Assembly (NCBI GenBank): GCA_944384855.1
Contig: CALWUY010000011.1
Span: 19,463-83,462, forward strand
Direction: 5' to 3'
DNA from: an uncultured Clostridia bacterium
GTDB taxonomy: Bacteria; Bacillota; Clostridia; Oscillospirales; Acutalibacteraceae
DNA length: 64,000 nt
Shown here: piece by piece, positions 1 through 10,500 of the stretch
Numbering within the stretch: the stretch's first letter is position 1
How the letters are laid out: each line of letters starts with the position of its first letter
Notes under the pieces: model-generated
What the model was told of the DNA's origin: nothing
What the model saw: only the letters and a program-made list of their open reading frames with translations
Databases searched by the model: none
Position numbers and translations under genes: made by a program

Positions 1-470
1 AAATGGATATTATAGATGATCCGGTGCAGTGGCTGCAATCTGGAAGCTTTCTTATGCCGATAATGATAACTGTCGCACTCTGGAGCAGCATGGGAGTAGG
101 CTTTCTTGCAATATTATCAGGCATCCTGAATGTGAATCAGGAATATTATGAAGCGGGATATATAGACGGAATAAAGAACCGCTTTCAGGAAATTATTTAT
201 ATTACAATACCGTCTATAAAGCCGCAGATGCTGTTCGGTGCAGTTATGGCAGTAGTAAACACCTTTAAAGACGGGGGGACTGGGGTTCTTCTTTCAGGTT
301 CTAATCCAACACCGGATTATGCTGGTCAGCTTATAGCGAATCATATAGATGATTACGGATTTATAAGGTACGAAATGGGATATGCATCGGCTGTATCGGT
401 TGTACTCCTTGTGTTCATTTATATAATGTCAAGAGTAGTCGGCGGAATTTTTAACAGCAGTGATGAATAG
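1..470 (+). CDS. Sugar ABC transporter permease, 5' truncated
   Basis: C-terminal part (about 155 residues) of an inner-membrane permease of the MalF/LplB type. The frame is open at the window edge, so the real start lies upstream and the ATG at 3 is probably internal. The cytoplasmic EAA loop that contacts the ATPase is visible ([10 protein letters not shown], then ITIPSIKP), with hydrophobic segments before and after it. A second permease follows after 12 bp, the usual heterodimer pair. No ATPase gene is nearby; many Firmicute oligosaccharide importers share one ATPase encoded elsewhere (family knowledge). The substrate cannot be read from sequence; downstream glycosidases suggest an oligosaccharide. 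Confidence 0.85.
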   Translation, partial: MDIIDDPVQWLQSGSFLMPIMITVALWSSMGVGFLAILSGILNVNQEYYEAGYIDGIKNRFQEIIYITIPSIKPQMLFGAVMAVVNTFKDGGTGVLLSGSNPTPDYAGQLIANHIDDYGFIRYEMGYASAVSVVLLVFIYIMSRVVGGIFNSSDE

Positions 471-482
471 AAGGAGGATTTT

Positions 483-1370
483 ATGAAAAAGAAAAATAAA
501 CAGGGCAATGTTCTTGCTTTTGGAGTGAATCCAAAGCGCTTCAGAGCAAATCAATTAAAATTTTATGTTTATCTCCTTCCGGTTGCAGCCGTTATGCTTT
601 TGCCTATAATCTACAACCTTATAACGGCGTTCAAGCCGCTTGACGAATTATTTGCATATCCCCCTCGTTTTTATGTAAAGCATCCTACATTAGATAATTT
701 TTTGCGACTGTTCGAAATTTCTTCCGGCACAGCTATCCCTGCCAGCCGCTACCTGTTCAATACTGTGCTGACTACTATTTTAACTATGTTAGGGAATATA
801 TGGATAGCGGTAAGTGTGGGATTTGTGCTTTCCAAAAAAAGATTCCGCGGTAAAAATGCCCTTCTTCAGATAAATAATGCGGCGCTTATGTTTGTTTCAG
901 CCGCAGTCACTATACCGACATATTTTGTGATAGTTTATACTGGTCTAAGGGATAATTTTCTTGCAAATATACTTCCGGGACTTGTAGCGCCTACCGGTGT
1001 TTTTCTAACCAAGCAGTTTATTGATCAGCTGCCGGACGCGCTTATAGAAGCTGCCGTTATCGACGGGGCAAGCGATTATAGGATAATCAGAAAAATTATT
1101 TTTCCGCTGGTTCGTCCAGCGCTTTCAACGGTAATGATACTTTCGTTTCAAACCTCATGGGCAAACGTTACAGCCTCTAACCTGTATATTGATAACGAAA
1201 CTTACAAAACTTTCGCTTATTATATAAGCACTCTGGCTACCGGCGGTACCGTTTCTACTCAGGGAGTTGCAGCTGCCGGCTCGCTTATAATGTTTTTGCC
1301 TAATCTTATCATATTTATAATCCTGCAATCCGGAGTTATGAATTCTATGGTACATTCGGGCATTAAGTAA
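483..1370 (+). CDS. Carbohydrate ABC transporter permease (MalG type)
   Basis: Complete 295-residue permease with about six hydrophobic segments and the EAA loop EAAVIDGASDYRIIRKI followed by FPLVRPALS in the C-terminal third, as in MalG-type CUT1 permeases. It would pair with the permease just upstream to form the membrane channel of an oligosaccharide importer. An AAGGAGG ribosome site (471-477) lies at normal spacing before the ATG. The next gene starts 17 bp downstream, so it is very likely in the same operon. A second permease pair lies at 5729-7503; the two pairs frame the NHL-repeat and DUF5696-type genes. The sugar transported is not determinable here. Confidence 0.9.
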   Translation: MKKKNKQGNVLAFGVNPKRFRANQLKFYVYLLPVAAVMLLPIIYNLITAFKPLDELFAYPPRFYVKHPTLDNFLRLFEISSGTAIPASRYLFNTVLTTILTMLGNIWIAVSVGFVLSKKRFRGKNALLQINNAALMFVSAAVTIPTYFVIVYTGLRDNFLANILPGLVAPTGVFLTKQFIDQLPDALIEAAVIDGASDYRIIRKIIFPLVRPALSTVMILSFQTSWANVTASNLYIDNETYKTFAYYISTLATGGTVSTQGVAAAGSLIMFLPNLIIFIILQSGVMNSMVHSGIK

Positions 1371-1387
1371 AGGAAGGGATCGCAGGA

Positions 1388-3472
1388 ATGAGGAAATTCA
1401 GGAAAATCATTGCCGCTGCTGCGGTTTTTTGCATCCTTGCTTGTGCAGCCTGCGTTACAGCTTCTGCTTCTCAGGGAACTACTTATACATACACTATTTC
1501 CAATAACGGCGAATGGATACGCACTCAGGAAGCATATGTGCCAAGTATGGTTTATTTTAAGGATGCCGGGCTGAGCAAGCCGAACGATATTTTTATATAT
1601 GAAAATTTCATTTACATTGCGGATACCGGAAACAGAAGGATAGTCGTATTTGACCGTGACGGCGGCGGATATTCGTATATAGAGAATGAAAGCTTTATGT
1701 CGCCTATGGGTCTTTTTGTAAGCGATACAAGGATCTATATAGCTGATTCCGGAGCAGAAGCGGTATATATCACTGACAGGAGCGGGAAGCTTCTTCAGAC
1801 TATTACAAAGCCGGAAAATTCTCCGCTTATGAGTAGTATGAGTATTTTTAAGCCGCTAAATGTTGCAGTCTCTCGCGAGGGAAATATTTTCGTTGTAGGA
1901 GAGGGTTCTTATGACGGTCTTATGCAGTTTAGCCCGGACGGAGAGTTTCAGGGCTATTTTGCAGCAAATAAGAGAAATCTTACTATGCTTGAAAGAATAC
2001 AGGAGATGCTTTATACACGCGAGCAGAAGGAACAGCTTCTGACACGCAAGCCGAGCGCCATACAAAACATCGATATTTCTTCAAGAGACCTGATATACAG
2101 CGTTACTCAGAGCGATGAAGTAAAATACAGCTGGGTCGAATCGATTTCAAAAACATCGAACGCTCTGAAAATGCATAATATGGCAGGCACAAATATACTT
2201 TCAACTTCTGAATTTATGGATGATGAATGGAATTTTGTAGATGTTGCATCGGGCCCTTATAACAATGTTTACGCCGTAACATATACCGGACTGATATATG
2301 AATATGACGGCAACGGCGATTTGGTTTTTTCTTTCGGCGGAAGAGCTGTATCAAACGACAGATACGGTCTGTTCACATATGCCTCCGCCATAGACTTAGA
2401 TGAAAATTCTTTCATTTATGTGCTTGACAAGGAACGCGCTTTGGTGCAGGTTTTTGTACCTACGGATTTTGCCGTAGCTACCCACAAGGCAATATACGAT
2501 CTTGAAAGCGGTAATTATGAGGATGCAGAGGAAAACTGGCTGCAGGTCTTGCAGCTCAACGGTATGTCGCGTATAGCGCATATAGGGTACGGAAAAAGCC
2601 TTATGCGTCAGCAGCGTTATTCAGAGGCGCTCGATCATTTCAAAATTGCCGGTGACGTGGGAAATTATTCTGAAAGCTTCTGGGAAATACGGCAGGCTGC
2701 AATAAACAGGGTAATGCCCTTTGCGGTAGCGGCTTTTTTTGTATTGCTTGTATTGGTTATGGTACGGCAGCTTGTTTTCAAAACACGCAGGAAGAAGGTA
2801 TATTCCTCCTACGGTCTTACGGGTATCGAATCGCGTGGATTTAAACGCTTAAGGATAGATATTGGCTATGCTTTCACGATTTTGAAACATCCGGCTGATG
2901 CAAATTATTATCTTAAAAAAGGGACGCGCGGAAGTGTTATATCAGCTACTTTTTTGCTGCTGACTGCGTTCGCGGTATATATTGCCGATTTGCTCTGCCG
3001 TAGCTTTATATTTAATGTAAATAATAATTCAGACCTCACTCCTCTCATGCTTACACTGCTGTTTTTTATCGTTTTTTTCCTATTTGTCATAGGAAATTAC
3101 ATGGTATCGACTATAAATGACGGAGAGGGTTCACTCAAAAATATTTATATTATGCTATGTCATTCGCTTATGCCTTACATAATTATAACACCGGCTGTGG
3201 TAATTCTGACATATTTTTTGACTGTAAACGAAGGATTTATTATAAGTTTTCTTTGGACTGCTGGGATTATATGGTCCGGCGCTCTTATATTCACAGGCGT
3301 AATGCAGGTTCATAATTACTCTTTCCGGCAGAGTGTAAAAAACATATTTCTTACGCTGTTTTTTATGGTTTTGGCGCTTGTGGTAGTTGCAATGCTGTAT
3401 CTGGTCTGGAATAAGGTTACTGAATTTGCCGGAGAGATAATATCGGAGGTGTCTTACCGTGTCAAGAAGTAA
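1388..3472 (+). CDS. NHL-repeat/TPR/Yip1-like membrane protein
   Basis: A 694-residue exported membrane protein. Residues 1-28 look like a signal peptide ending SASA. Residues about 45-340 contain repeated blades of NHL type (for example GLSKPNDIFIYENFIYIAD), which fold as a beta-propeller. Residues about 345-430 contain TPR-like helical repeats (GNYEDAEENWLQVLQLN, QRYSEALDHFKIAG). A transmembrane helix follows near 440-460, then a C-terminal block of about five membrane segments resembling Yip1-family domains. The propeller probably sits outside the membrane. It lies inside a sugar-import operon and overlaps the next gene by 14 bp. A role in sensing or delivering polysaccharide fragments is my inference from context; no enzymatic motif is seen. 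Confidence 0.75.
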   Translation: MRKFRKIIAAAAVFCILACAACVTASASQGTTYTYTISNNGEWIRTQEAYVPSMVYFKDAGLSKPNDIFIYENFIYIADTGNRRIVVFDRDGGGYSYIENESFMSPMGLFVSDTRIYIADSGAEAVYITDRSGKLLQTITKPENSPLMSSMSIFKPLNVAVSREGNIFVVGEGSYDGLMQFSPDGEFQGYFAANKRNLTMLERIQEMLYTREQKEQLLTRKPSAIQNIDISSRDLIYSVTQSDEVKYSWVESISKTSNALKMHNMAGTNILSTSEFMDDEWNFVDVASGPYNNVYAVTYTGLIYEYDGNGDLVFSFGGRAVSNDRYGLFTYASAIDLDENSFIYVLDKERALVQVFVPTDFAVATHKAIYDLESGNYEDAEENWLQVLQLNGMSRIAHIGYGKSLMRQQRYSEALDHFKIAGDVGNYSESFWEIRQAAINRVMPFAVAAFFVLLVLVMVRQLVFKTRRKKVYSSYGLTGIESRGFKRLRIDIGYAFTILKHPADANYYLKKGTRGSVISATFLLLTAFAVYIADLLCRSFIFNVNNNSDLTPLMLTLLFFIVFFLFVIGNYMVSTINDGEGSLKNIYIMLCHSLMPYIIITPAVVILTYFLTVNEGFIISFLWTAGIIWSGALIFTGVMQVHNYSFRQSVKNIFLTLFFMVLALVVVAMLYLVWNKVTEFAGEIISEVSYRVKK

Positions 3473-5723
3473 AATTATCGGGATAGTAGCTTTGATATTA
3501 GCGCTGGCGGTCACAATTTCCGCTGCCGCATACGACAGGTCAAAGCCTGACTTTGTGCTTCCGGATTCTTCCGGGTTAGATATATATTCATGCAGATATA
3601 CCGGCATTGAACCGGAAAAACCGAAAATCCTTAATCTTTTGAGCGATCTTTCTGGGTTTGAACTTAAGATGGAAAATGAATATCTTGCGGTTTATTATCG
3701 CGAAGCCAACAAAGGCATACGTATTCTCAACAAATCAAATGGATATGTATGGGGCGGACTCTCAGAAGACGAGCCTGAAAATATGAATACTACATGGAGC
3801 CTTATGGCAAATTCAATATTGACTATAGACTATTTTGACGAACAGCTTCAGAGCAGCCGGATGAGTCTGGGTGATGAGAATGTAGCCGCCGAATACGAGT
3901 GGTATAAGGATCGCTGCGTATGCAGCGCAGATTTTAAAGACGCGGGTATTTCTTTTGAGTTTTCAATTATTCTTAAAGGAGAAGCCATAACCTTTGAAAT
4001 GAAACGTGACAGCATACAGGAGAAGGATATCTACAAACTGCAGTCGGTTTGGGTGCTTCCTTTTCTGGGTTCTGTAGAGCAGGACAGCATTGACGGATAT
4101 ATGTTTATACCGGACGGCTCGGGTGCGCTTGTCAGGTATTCCAAAAGCGCTCAGTATGTTTCGGCGTATGACGAGCGTATTTACGGAAAGGATGCCGCGG
4201 TGGACGAAATGTCCACCGCAGGAGATCTGCTTGCAAAAAGAAACAATGATTATCTTACCGATATGCCGCAGATAACAACGCCTGTTTACGGAGCCGTACA
4301 CGGCGCTTATAAAAACGGATATATGGCTGTAGTGGAATCGGGCGCCGAGTATGCTTCTGTATACCTTTCTCCCGCCGGTCTTATCACCGATTACAATTGG
4401 GTCAGCGCACGTTTTGACTGGAGAAGGTCGTATCCGAGACCGGTAAATAACAGCGGGGTTTCAATTATGTCAACCGAGGACGAGGTAGCAGATGTTGATA
4501 TAAGGCTGTCGTTTTATTTTTTAGAGGAAAAGGATGCCTGTTACACCGGCATGGCGGTTAAATACCGAGAAATGCTGATTGAGGATGGTGTTCTCAGTTC
4601 GAAGGAGCGCAGCGATGAAAGGATACCTTTGCATATTGATATTATGGCGGCGGATATCAGGGATACGATATGGGGAAACCGTTATGTCAGGCTTACCGGT
4701 ATCGATGAGCTTGCAGAGATAACTTCAAAATTACAGAATAATGGTATAAGCAATCTTAATATAGCGTATTTCGGCTGGCAAAAGGGAGGACTTAACGGAG
4801 CCAAATTCGGTCAGACAAAGCTTGACCGGAGATTGGGAAGCGCCGGTCAGCTTGCCGGACTTGCAGAAGCTATAAATGAAACAGGCCGGTTTTATCTTGC
4901 GGCAAATATGGTCAGTTTTAACGCAGATCAGGCTGGCGCAGCAAATGAAGCCGCATTGAAAAATACGAATGCTTATGCTTCAAAAACCCGCAACAACAGC
5001 CGGCTTATTTATCCTACCGAGTATTTTGCAAAACCGTTATCAATCGCGGAAAAGCTTGAAAATCTGATTAAAAGGAACGAAGACTACGATTTTTATCTTA
5101 CAAGAATAGGAAACAGTCTGTACAGCGATTTCAGCCGCAAAGGCAGCTGTACAAGGCGAGAAGCTATGGATAATGCGCTGTCCATAATTGAAAAGCTGGA
5201 AAGTAAACCTATGCTTGAACAGCCAAATATGTATTTGTGGAAGTATACGGGCGAATATTTCAATATGCCTGTCAGTAACAGTCAGTACTTGTTCGAAAGC
5301 GATTCGGTTCCGTTTTTATCTATAGTGCTTAAGGGAAGCATAGATTATTATGCGCCTTATGCCAATCAGGGCTTTTATACAGACAACAGCATACTGAAAA
5401 TGATAGAGTATGCCGCGTATCCTTCGTTTTTGATAATGGCGGCGGAAAACGAAGAACTGATAGATACGCCGCTTGCAGATTATTTTTCGCTCTGTTTTTC
5501 GGATTGGGAAGGGTTGATTTATAAGATTTACAATAAAATCAATCCTGCACTGTCAAAGGTAGAGGGAAGCATGATAACCAATCATATAATGATTGACGAA
5601 GGCATTCCCAAGGTTTCATATGAAAACGGAACGGATATTTATATAAATTATACCGCTTATGACTACACGCTGGACGACGGTACTGTCATACCGCCGCATG
5701 ATTACCTTGTGAAGGAGAAATAA
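3459..5723 (+). CDS. DUF5696-type exported protein
   Basis: A 754-residue protein with an N-terminal hydrophobic segment (residues 6-24) that looks like a signal peptide or anchor, so most of the chain is outside the membrane. Overall length and context resemble DUF5696 proteins, which occur beside sugar ABC permeases in gut Firmicutes; the name rests on recognition, not a search. Phrases such as GYMFIPDGSGALVRY and NISYFGW-like NLNIAYFGWQKGG suggest a carbohydrate-active barrel, but I cannot point to a catalytic pair with confidence. It is translationally coupled to the Yip1-like gene (14-bp overlap) and sits 5 bp before the next permease. Function is unproven; a surface glycan-binding or cleaving role is inferred. 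Confidence 0.7.
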   Translation: MSRSKIIGIVALILALAVTISAAAYDRSKPDFVLPDSSGLDIYSCRYTGIEPEKPKILNLLSDLSGFELKMENEYLAVYYREANKGIRILNKSNGYVWGGLSEDEPENMNTTWSLMANSILTIDYFDEQLQSSRMSLGDENVAAEYEWYKDRCVCSADFKDAGISFEFSIILKGEAITFEMKRDSIQEKDIYKLQSVWVLPFLGSVEQDSIDGYMFIPDGSGALVRYSKSAQYVSAYDERIYGKDAAVDEMSTAGDLLAKRNNDYLTDMPQITTPVYGAVHGAYKNGYMAVVESGAEYASVYLSPAGLITDYNWVSARFDWRRSYPRPVNNSGVSIMSTEDEVADVDIRLSFYFLEEKDACYTGMAVKYREMLIEDGVLSSKERSDERIPLHIDIMAADIRDTIWGNRYVRLTGIDELAEITSKLQNNGISNLNIAYFGWQKGGLNGAKFGQTKLDRRLGSAGQLAGLAEAINETGRFYLAANMVSFNADQAGAANEAALKNTNAYASKTRNNSRLIYPTEYFAKPLSIAEKLENLIKRNEDYDFYLTRIGNSLYSDFSRKGSCTRREAMDNALSIIEKLESKPMLEQPNMYLWKYTGEYFNMPVSNSQYLFESDSVPFLSIVLKGSIDYYAPYANQGFYTDNSILKMIEYAAYPSFLIMAAENEELIDTPLADYFSLCFSDWEGLIYKIYNKINPALSKVEGSMITNHIMIDEGIPKVSYENGTDIYINYTAYDYTLDDGTVIPPHDYLVKEK

Positions 5724-5728
5724 ATCAA

Positions 5729-6601
5729 ATGTCAGCAAAAAAGCACAAATCAAAATTAAAAAGAAAGAATTCTATTGCCGGTGCTGCGTTTGTATCTCCG
5801 TGGATAGTAGGTTTTTTGGTTTTTACACTGTATCCGCTGATAAACGGAGTTGTAATGAGTCTGAATAATGTTACTATAAAGCCTGAGGGTATAATATATA
5901 CGTGGGCCGGAGACGAATTTTACGATTATGCGCTGAATGTAAGCACGACCTTTAAGCTTGATCTGGGTTCTACTGCTATGATGATAGGCTGCTCTACTCC
6001 GGTAGTGCTTGTTTTTTCTCTTATAATTGCTGTTTTGCTTAATCAGCATTTTCCCGGAAGATCTTTTTTTAGAACCGTGTTTTTTATGCCTGTAATAATA
6101 ATGAGCGGACCTGTTATAAGCTCGCTGCTTACAGGTCATACTGTTGATTTTACAGACGAAGGCTCTCAGATATATATTTTTCTTTCGGGACTTCCGTCGG
6201 TTTTCAGCAAACCCTGTCTTTTTGTGTTGGATAACCTTGTGCTTATCCTTTGGTTTTCCGGGGTGCAGATACTTATTTTTCTTGCCGGGCTTCAAAAGAT
6301 ATCTCCAAGCCTTTACGAGGCGGCTGATATCGACGGTGCGAGCTCATGGGAAAAATTCTGGAAAATCACATTGCCGCATATAGCGCCGTTGGCGCTGGTA
6401 TGCGCTGTGTATACAGTAGTAGATATTTCAAATTATTCCGGAAATGCCGTAAATAACGATATAGCAGACAATCTTTTCAATACGTCGATGATGTACAGTC
6501 TCTCGGCGGCGATGTCCTGGATATATTTCGGTGTGGTGCTGCTTATTCTTTTAGCGGTATATCTTGTGTTTATGCTGTTGGGGAGGAAGGGAAAATCTTG
6601 A
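5729..6601 (+). CDS. Sugar ABC transporter permease (MalF type)
   Basis: A 290-residue permease with about six membrane segments. The EAA loop reads EAADIDGASSWEKFWKITLP, typical of the MalF-like partner. A basic N-terminus (KKHKSKLKRKN) precedes the first segment PWIVGFLVFTLYPLI, a common start for this family. It overlaps the next permease by 4 bp, a strong sign that the two are made together. It starts 5 bp after the DUF5696-type gene, so the whole block from the window edge to 17,191 is probably one long transcription unit or two closely spaced ones. Why two permease pairs are present is unclear; they may import different fragments of one polysaccharide. Confidence 0.9.
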   Translation: MSAKKHKSKLKRKNSIAGAAFVSPWIVGFLVFTLYPLINGVVMSLNNVTIKPEGIIYTWAGDEFYDYALNVSTTFKLDLGSTAMMIGCSTPVVLVFSLIIAVLLNQHFPGRSFFRTVFFMPVIIMSGPVISSLLTGHTVDFTDEGSQIYIFLSGLPSVFSKPCLFVLDNLVLILWFSGVQILIFLAGLQKISPSLYEAADIDGASSWEKFWKITLPHIAPLALVCAVYTVVDISNYSGNAVNNDIADNLFNTSMMYSLSAAMSWIYFGVVLLILLAVYLVFMLLGRKGKS

Positions 6602-7503
6602 AACGTAGCTTTAAGAACATACTTGAGCCCGCAAAGAGAAAACGCGTTATTTCTCTTGCAGCTGTTTATGCTGTATTGATCGGAGTGGGGTTTGTTTATC
6701 TGTATCCTATACTTTATATGCTGGTGAACAGCTTTTTCTCGAGGGAGGATCTTCTGGACCCTTCGGTTATATGGATTCCTACGGAAATTTCATTTGATAA
6801 TTTTGCCGCTGCTTTCAATACGCTTGATTTTTTCAGGAGCTTTTTCAATTCTGTACTGCTGAGCGCAGTACCTGCGCTTTTGCAGACTGCGGTAACTGCT
6901 GTTGTGGGATTCGGTTTGGCGCGTTTTAAATTTCCGTTGAAGAGACTGCTTATAATTCTTATAATCAGCACCTTCCTTCTTCCTGCTCAGATAATGATGG
7001 TGCCGAGATATGTGCTGTTTGACAGCATGAATATAACCGAAACGATATGGGCTCAGTATCTGCCGGCAATGTTCGGTCAGGGGATAAAAAGCGCAATATT
7101 TATACTTGTGTTTTACCAGTATTTTTCAAGCTATCCTAAGGCTCTTGACGAGGCTGCCGGACTTGACGGCGCCGGAAAAATAAAAACATTTCTGTTGGTT
7201 GCGCTTCCTATGGCTACGGGAGCGATAGTTCTTTCGCTGCTGTTTTCCTTTGTATGGTATTGGAACGAAACCTATCAGAGCAATCTGCTTTTCGGGTCTG
7301 CAATACAAACGCTTCCACTGAAGCTGCAGAGCTTTACGGCGCAGTATGAAGCGATATACGGCGGGAATGCAGATTCTACTATAAACGAATCTATTTCACT
7401 TGCAGGGACTCTGCTTTCGATCATACCGGTCATAATTCTTTATATCTGCCTTCAGAAACAGTTTGTTGAGAGTATAGAGCGTTCGGGGATAACCGGTGAA
7501 TAG
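6598..7503 (+). CDS. Carbohydrate ABC transporter permease (MalG type)
   Basis: A 301-residue permease forming the second half of the second heterodimer. The start is a TTG overlapping the end of the previous gene. The EAA loop reads DEAAGLDGAGKIKTFLLVAL followed by PMATGA, placed about 90 residues from the C-terminus as expected. Six hydrophobic segments can be counted. The secreted GH31 gene starts 35 bp downstream. No solute-binding protein gene is visible in the window; it may lie upstream of position 1. Family assignment is secure, the substrate is not. Confidence 0.9.
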   Translation: MKRSFKNILEPAKRKRVISLAAVYAVLIGVGFVYLYPILYMLVNSFFSREDLLDPSVIWIPTEISFDNFAAAFNTLDFFRSFFNSVLLSAVPALLQTAVTAVVGFGLARFKFPLKRLLIILIISTFLLPAQIMMVPRYVLFDSMNITETIWAQYLPAMFGQGIKSAIFILVFYQYFSSYPKALDEAAGLDGAGKIKTFLLVALPMATGAIVLSLLFSFVWYWNETYQSNLLFGSAIQTLPLKLQSFTAQYEAIYGGNADSTINESISLAGTLLSIIPVIILYICLQKQFVESIERSGITGE

Positions 7504-7538
7504 ACCGTCTTACATATATTATAATGAAAGGGAAATAT

Positions 7539-10500
7539 ATGAAAAAGAGATTATTACTTTTGATATTATGCGCAGTATTGGCTTTCAATTCATCATTTAC
7601 TGCATGGGCCGCCGCTGTGCCGAGCGATTACGATCCGTTTGGCACAGCGGCTTTAGGACCGGACGCTCCTGATATATCGGCAGTCTACAAAAGGATAACG
7701 CGGCTTGATTCATATAAAATCGGAACGGAAGTTTTCGAGATGCAGGTGATTGTAAATAACAGAATCATGCCGCTTTATATATCTTTTCCAAGCTTGGGCG
7801 GGTTCAGGTTTTACAGTATGGAAACAGGCGGCTTTGAGCCGCAGTCTCTTTCAGAAATAGTGTACGGCTATACGGCGGACGGTTCTATAGCTATGACCGG
7901 AACTGACGGTACAACGGTTGTTTTCACGCCTGAAGCCGCAGCTTTTAATATAAAGATATATGATGCAAAGGGGCGGCATATTATTGATTTCGGTTCAGAG
8001 CATATCAAGTTTGGCTATAACGGAAGCCGGCTGTCTTCTGTATTCCTGCAGCTTCCGCTTAGAGCAGATGAGGTGATTTACGGAACCGGAGAGCGCTTTT
8101 CAGGTTTTGATCAGAACGGAAGACGCACTATAATGTGGAATGTGGATTGCGGTTATCATGGAGATTCAGAAAATGCTGAGCTTTGGCGGGGATATAAAAA
8201 TATTCCCATTATACACAGCGGCAGAGGATATACGCTTTTTTATAATTCATATTACAGTGCGGAAGTAGATATAGGATATACGGATCCATCGCACTATTCT
8301 TTTGAATTTGCAGGGCCGGAGCTTGATTTTTATTTTTGGACAGGAGAACCGCTTGAAAATATCGAAAAATATACAGATCTGACAGGAAAATCAATATTGC
8401 CGCCCAAGTGGGCTTTCAGATATCTTGCGGGCGGCGGCAACGCTTATTGGTACGGAAACAACTGGGGAGAAAACAATGACCCGGATCAATATATTGCCCG
8501 CCTGCAGAGTGTCATAGATAAGTTCAAGAGCATAGGGACTCCGGATATTGCGGCTATTTACTGCGAAGGATATATAGCCGATAATGATGCGGCTTATGAA
8601 CTTCTTAATTCAAACGGAACAAAACTTCTCAGATGGAATCCTCCGGATCTGAGTATCGAGAGTATAAGTGAGCTTCTTCCCGGTACTGCTGAAAAGGATT
8701 TCCCGATAGTAAAACAAATCGCGACCGATTATTACAGTGGCACCTTTATTGATTTCACCCATAAAAATGCCGCGCAGCTTATGCATAACAGTCTCGAAAG
8801 GTATACTGAGAAGGGGATGCGAGGCGGGATTCTTGACTTTGGCGAACTTATCCAGCCAAATACGGTTTTTTCAGACAATTCGACCGGTGAAACTATGCAT
8901 AATAAATTTTCGGTATTGTATGCAAAAGGTTATAAGGAAGCTATGGATACGCTGACCGTAGGCGATTATTTGCTGATTTCCCGAGCTGCCGCCGCCGGTT
9001 CACAGAGCTATACGGCATGCTTTTCGGGAGATCAGGCGGCAACCTTTTATGGATTGAAGCAGCAGCTTTCGGCAGGACTCAGCCTTTCAGCAAGCGGCTT
9101 TTCGATTTGGGGCGGAGATTTGGCAGGCTATGAGGGTACACCTACAACCGAAGTTTTTTGCCGGGGGACGCAGCTTTCGGCTTTCTATCCTCTTATGCGG
9201 GCGCACGGGACGCGCTCCAGAATGCCGTGGGATTACGGAGAAGATGGAATAAAGAATCATCAGATATATTATTGGCTCAGAGAAAATCTGCTTGATACGG
9301 TGTATAGCTCTGCGATAGATTCAAGCATTACAGGACTGCCTATGATGCGCGCATTTGCGATCGAGTTTCCGCAGCAACAGGAGCTTGCCGGTATAGACGA
9401 CAGTTATATATTCTGCGAGGATTTTTTGGTTGCTCCGGTACTCGATGCAGGAGCTGTATCGCGTGAAGTCACTTTTCCTGAGGGCAGATGGTATAGCTTA
9501 TGGGACGGCGGCAGCATAGACGGAGGCACGGTATGCACTGTCTCGGCACCTATTACTCAAATACCGGTTTATATACGTTCGGGAGCCGCAGTTCCGCTTA
9601 GACTTTCGGAAAATTATCAGCTGGCAGCTCCTATTTCGGAAGGGAAAGCCATAAAGACTTTACTGGTAACGCCTGCCGAAGACAGCCATAGCAAGACCTT
9701 TTACGCGGACAGCGAGACTTGTATAAACTATACAAACCGCCGTATAGACGGCGGATACAGGATTACTGCGGAGTCAGGCAATGAAACTACCGCAGTAAAG
9801 GCCGTAGGAACCAATGCTCTGGCAGTTGTGGCGGACGGTGAGAAGCTTCAAAAGCTTTCTCGAATTCCTATGGAAAACGAAAAAGGATATTATGTGGCGG
9901 ATGACTGTACGACCGTCATATCTCTTGCCGGATCAGACTGGAAACAGATAGACATTATTACCGGTGATGAAACGAAGTACAGCGAAGAATGGGATTTCGC
10001 TTCTGCAAGCGAATTGTCTGATTTTGACGTATATCTTAACGATACACGTATTACAGGCGGTTATGCCGAGCTTCAGCCGTCCGATGTTTGCTTTGCTTGG
10101 AAAGAAGGCGGTTATATAGAGGCTGAAGGAACCTTTTATGATGACGCAGGAACAGGATATTACTGGGCCGGAATGAGCAATTCTTCAGTCAGTCTGTCGC
10201 CTAAAAACAAAGAGTTCAGAAATTTTGAAGCTGAAGTGGAATTTAAGATAAAAAAGGGCGGAGGCTCTACAGGTGCAGTTATGATCGGCTTTAGGGAAAC
10301 CATACCCGGAGCACACAAACCGCAGGGATATGACAGCTGGAGCTTCGGACTTCAGGACAGCAGTGAAAAAATATATTCGGCCCTTGTTTCAGCTATAGCA
10401 GGGAATAAGATACGCGTACATAATGCAGGTAATGTTTCACTTGATGAAGTAGTTACGGGAGCAGATTTTCTTACGGTTGAAGGCTATTATAAAATAAAGC

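Noticed and set aside
5756-6295. A 179-codon minus-strand open frame
   Set aside because: Antisense to the MalF-type permease; very basic, with no motif or start site.
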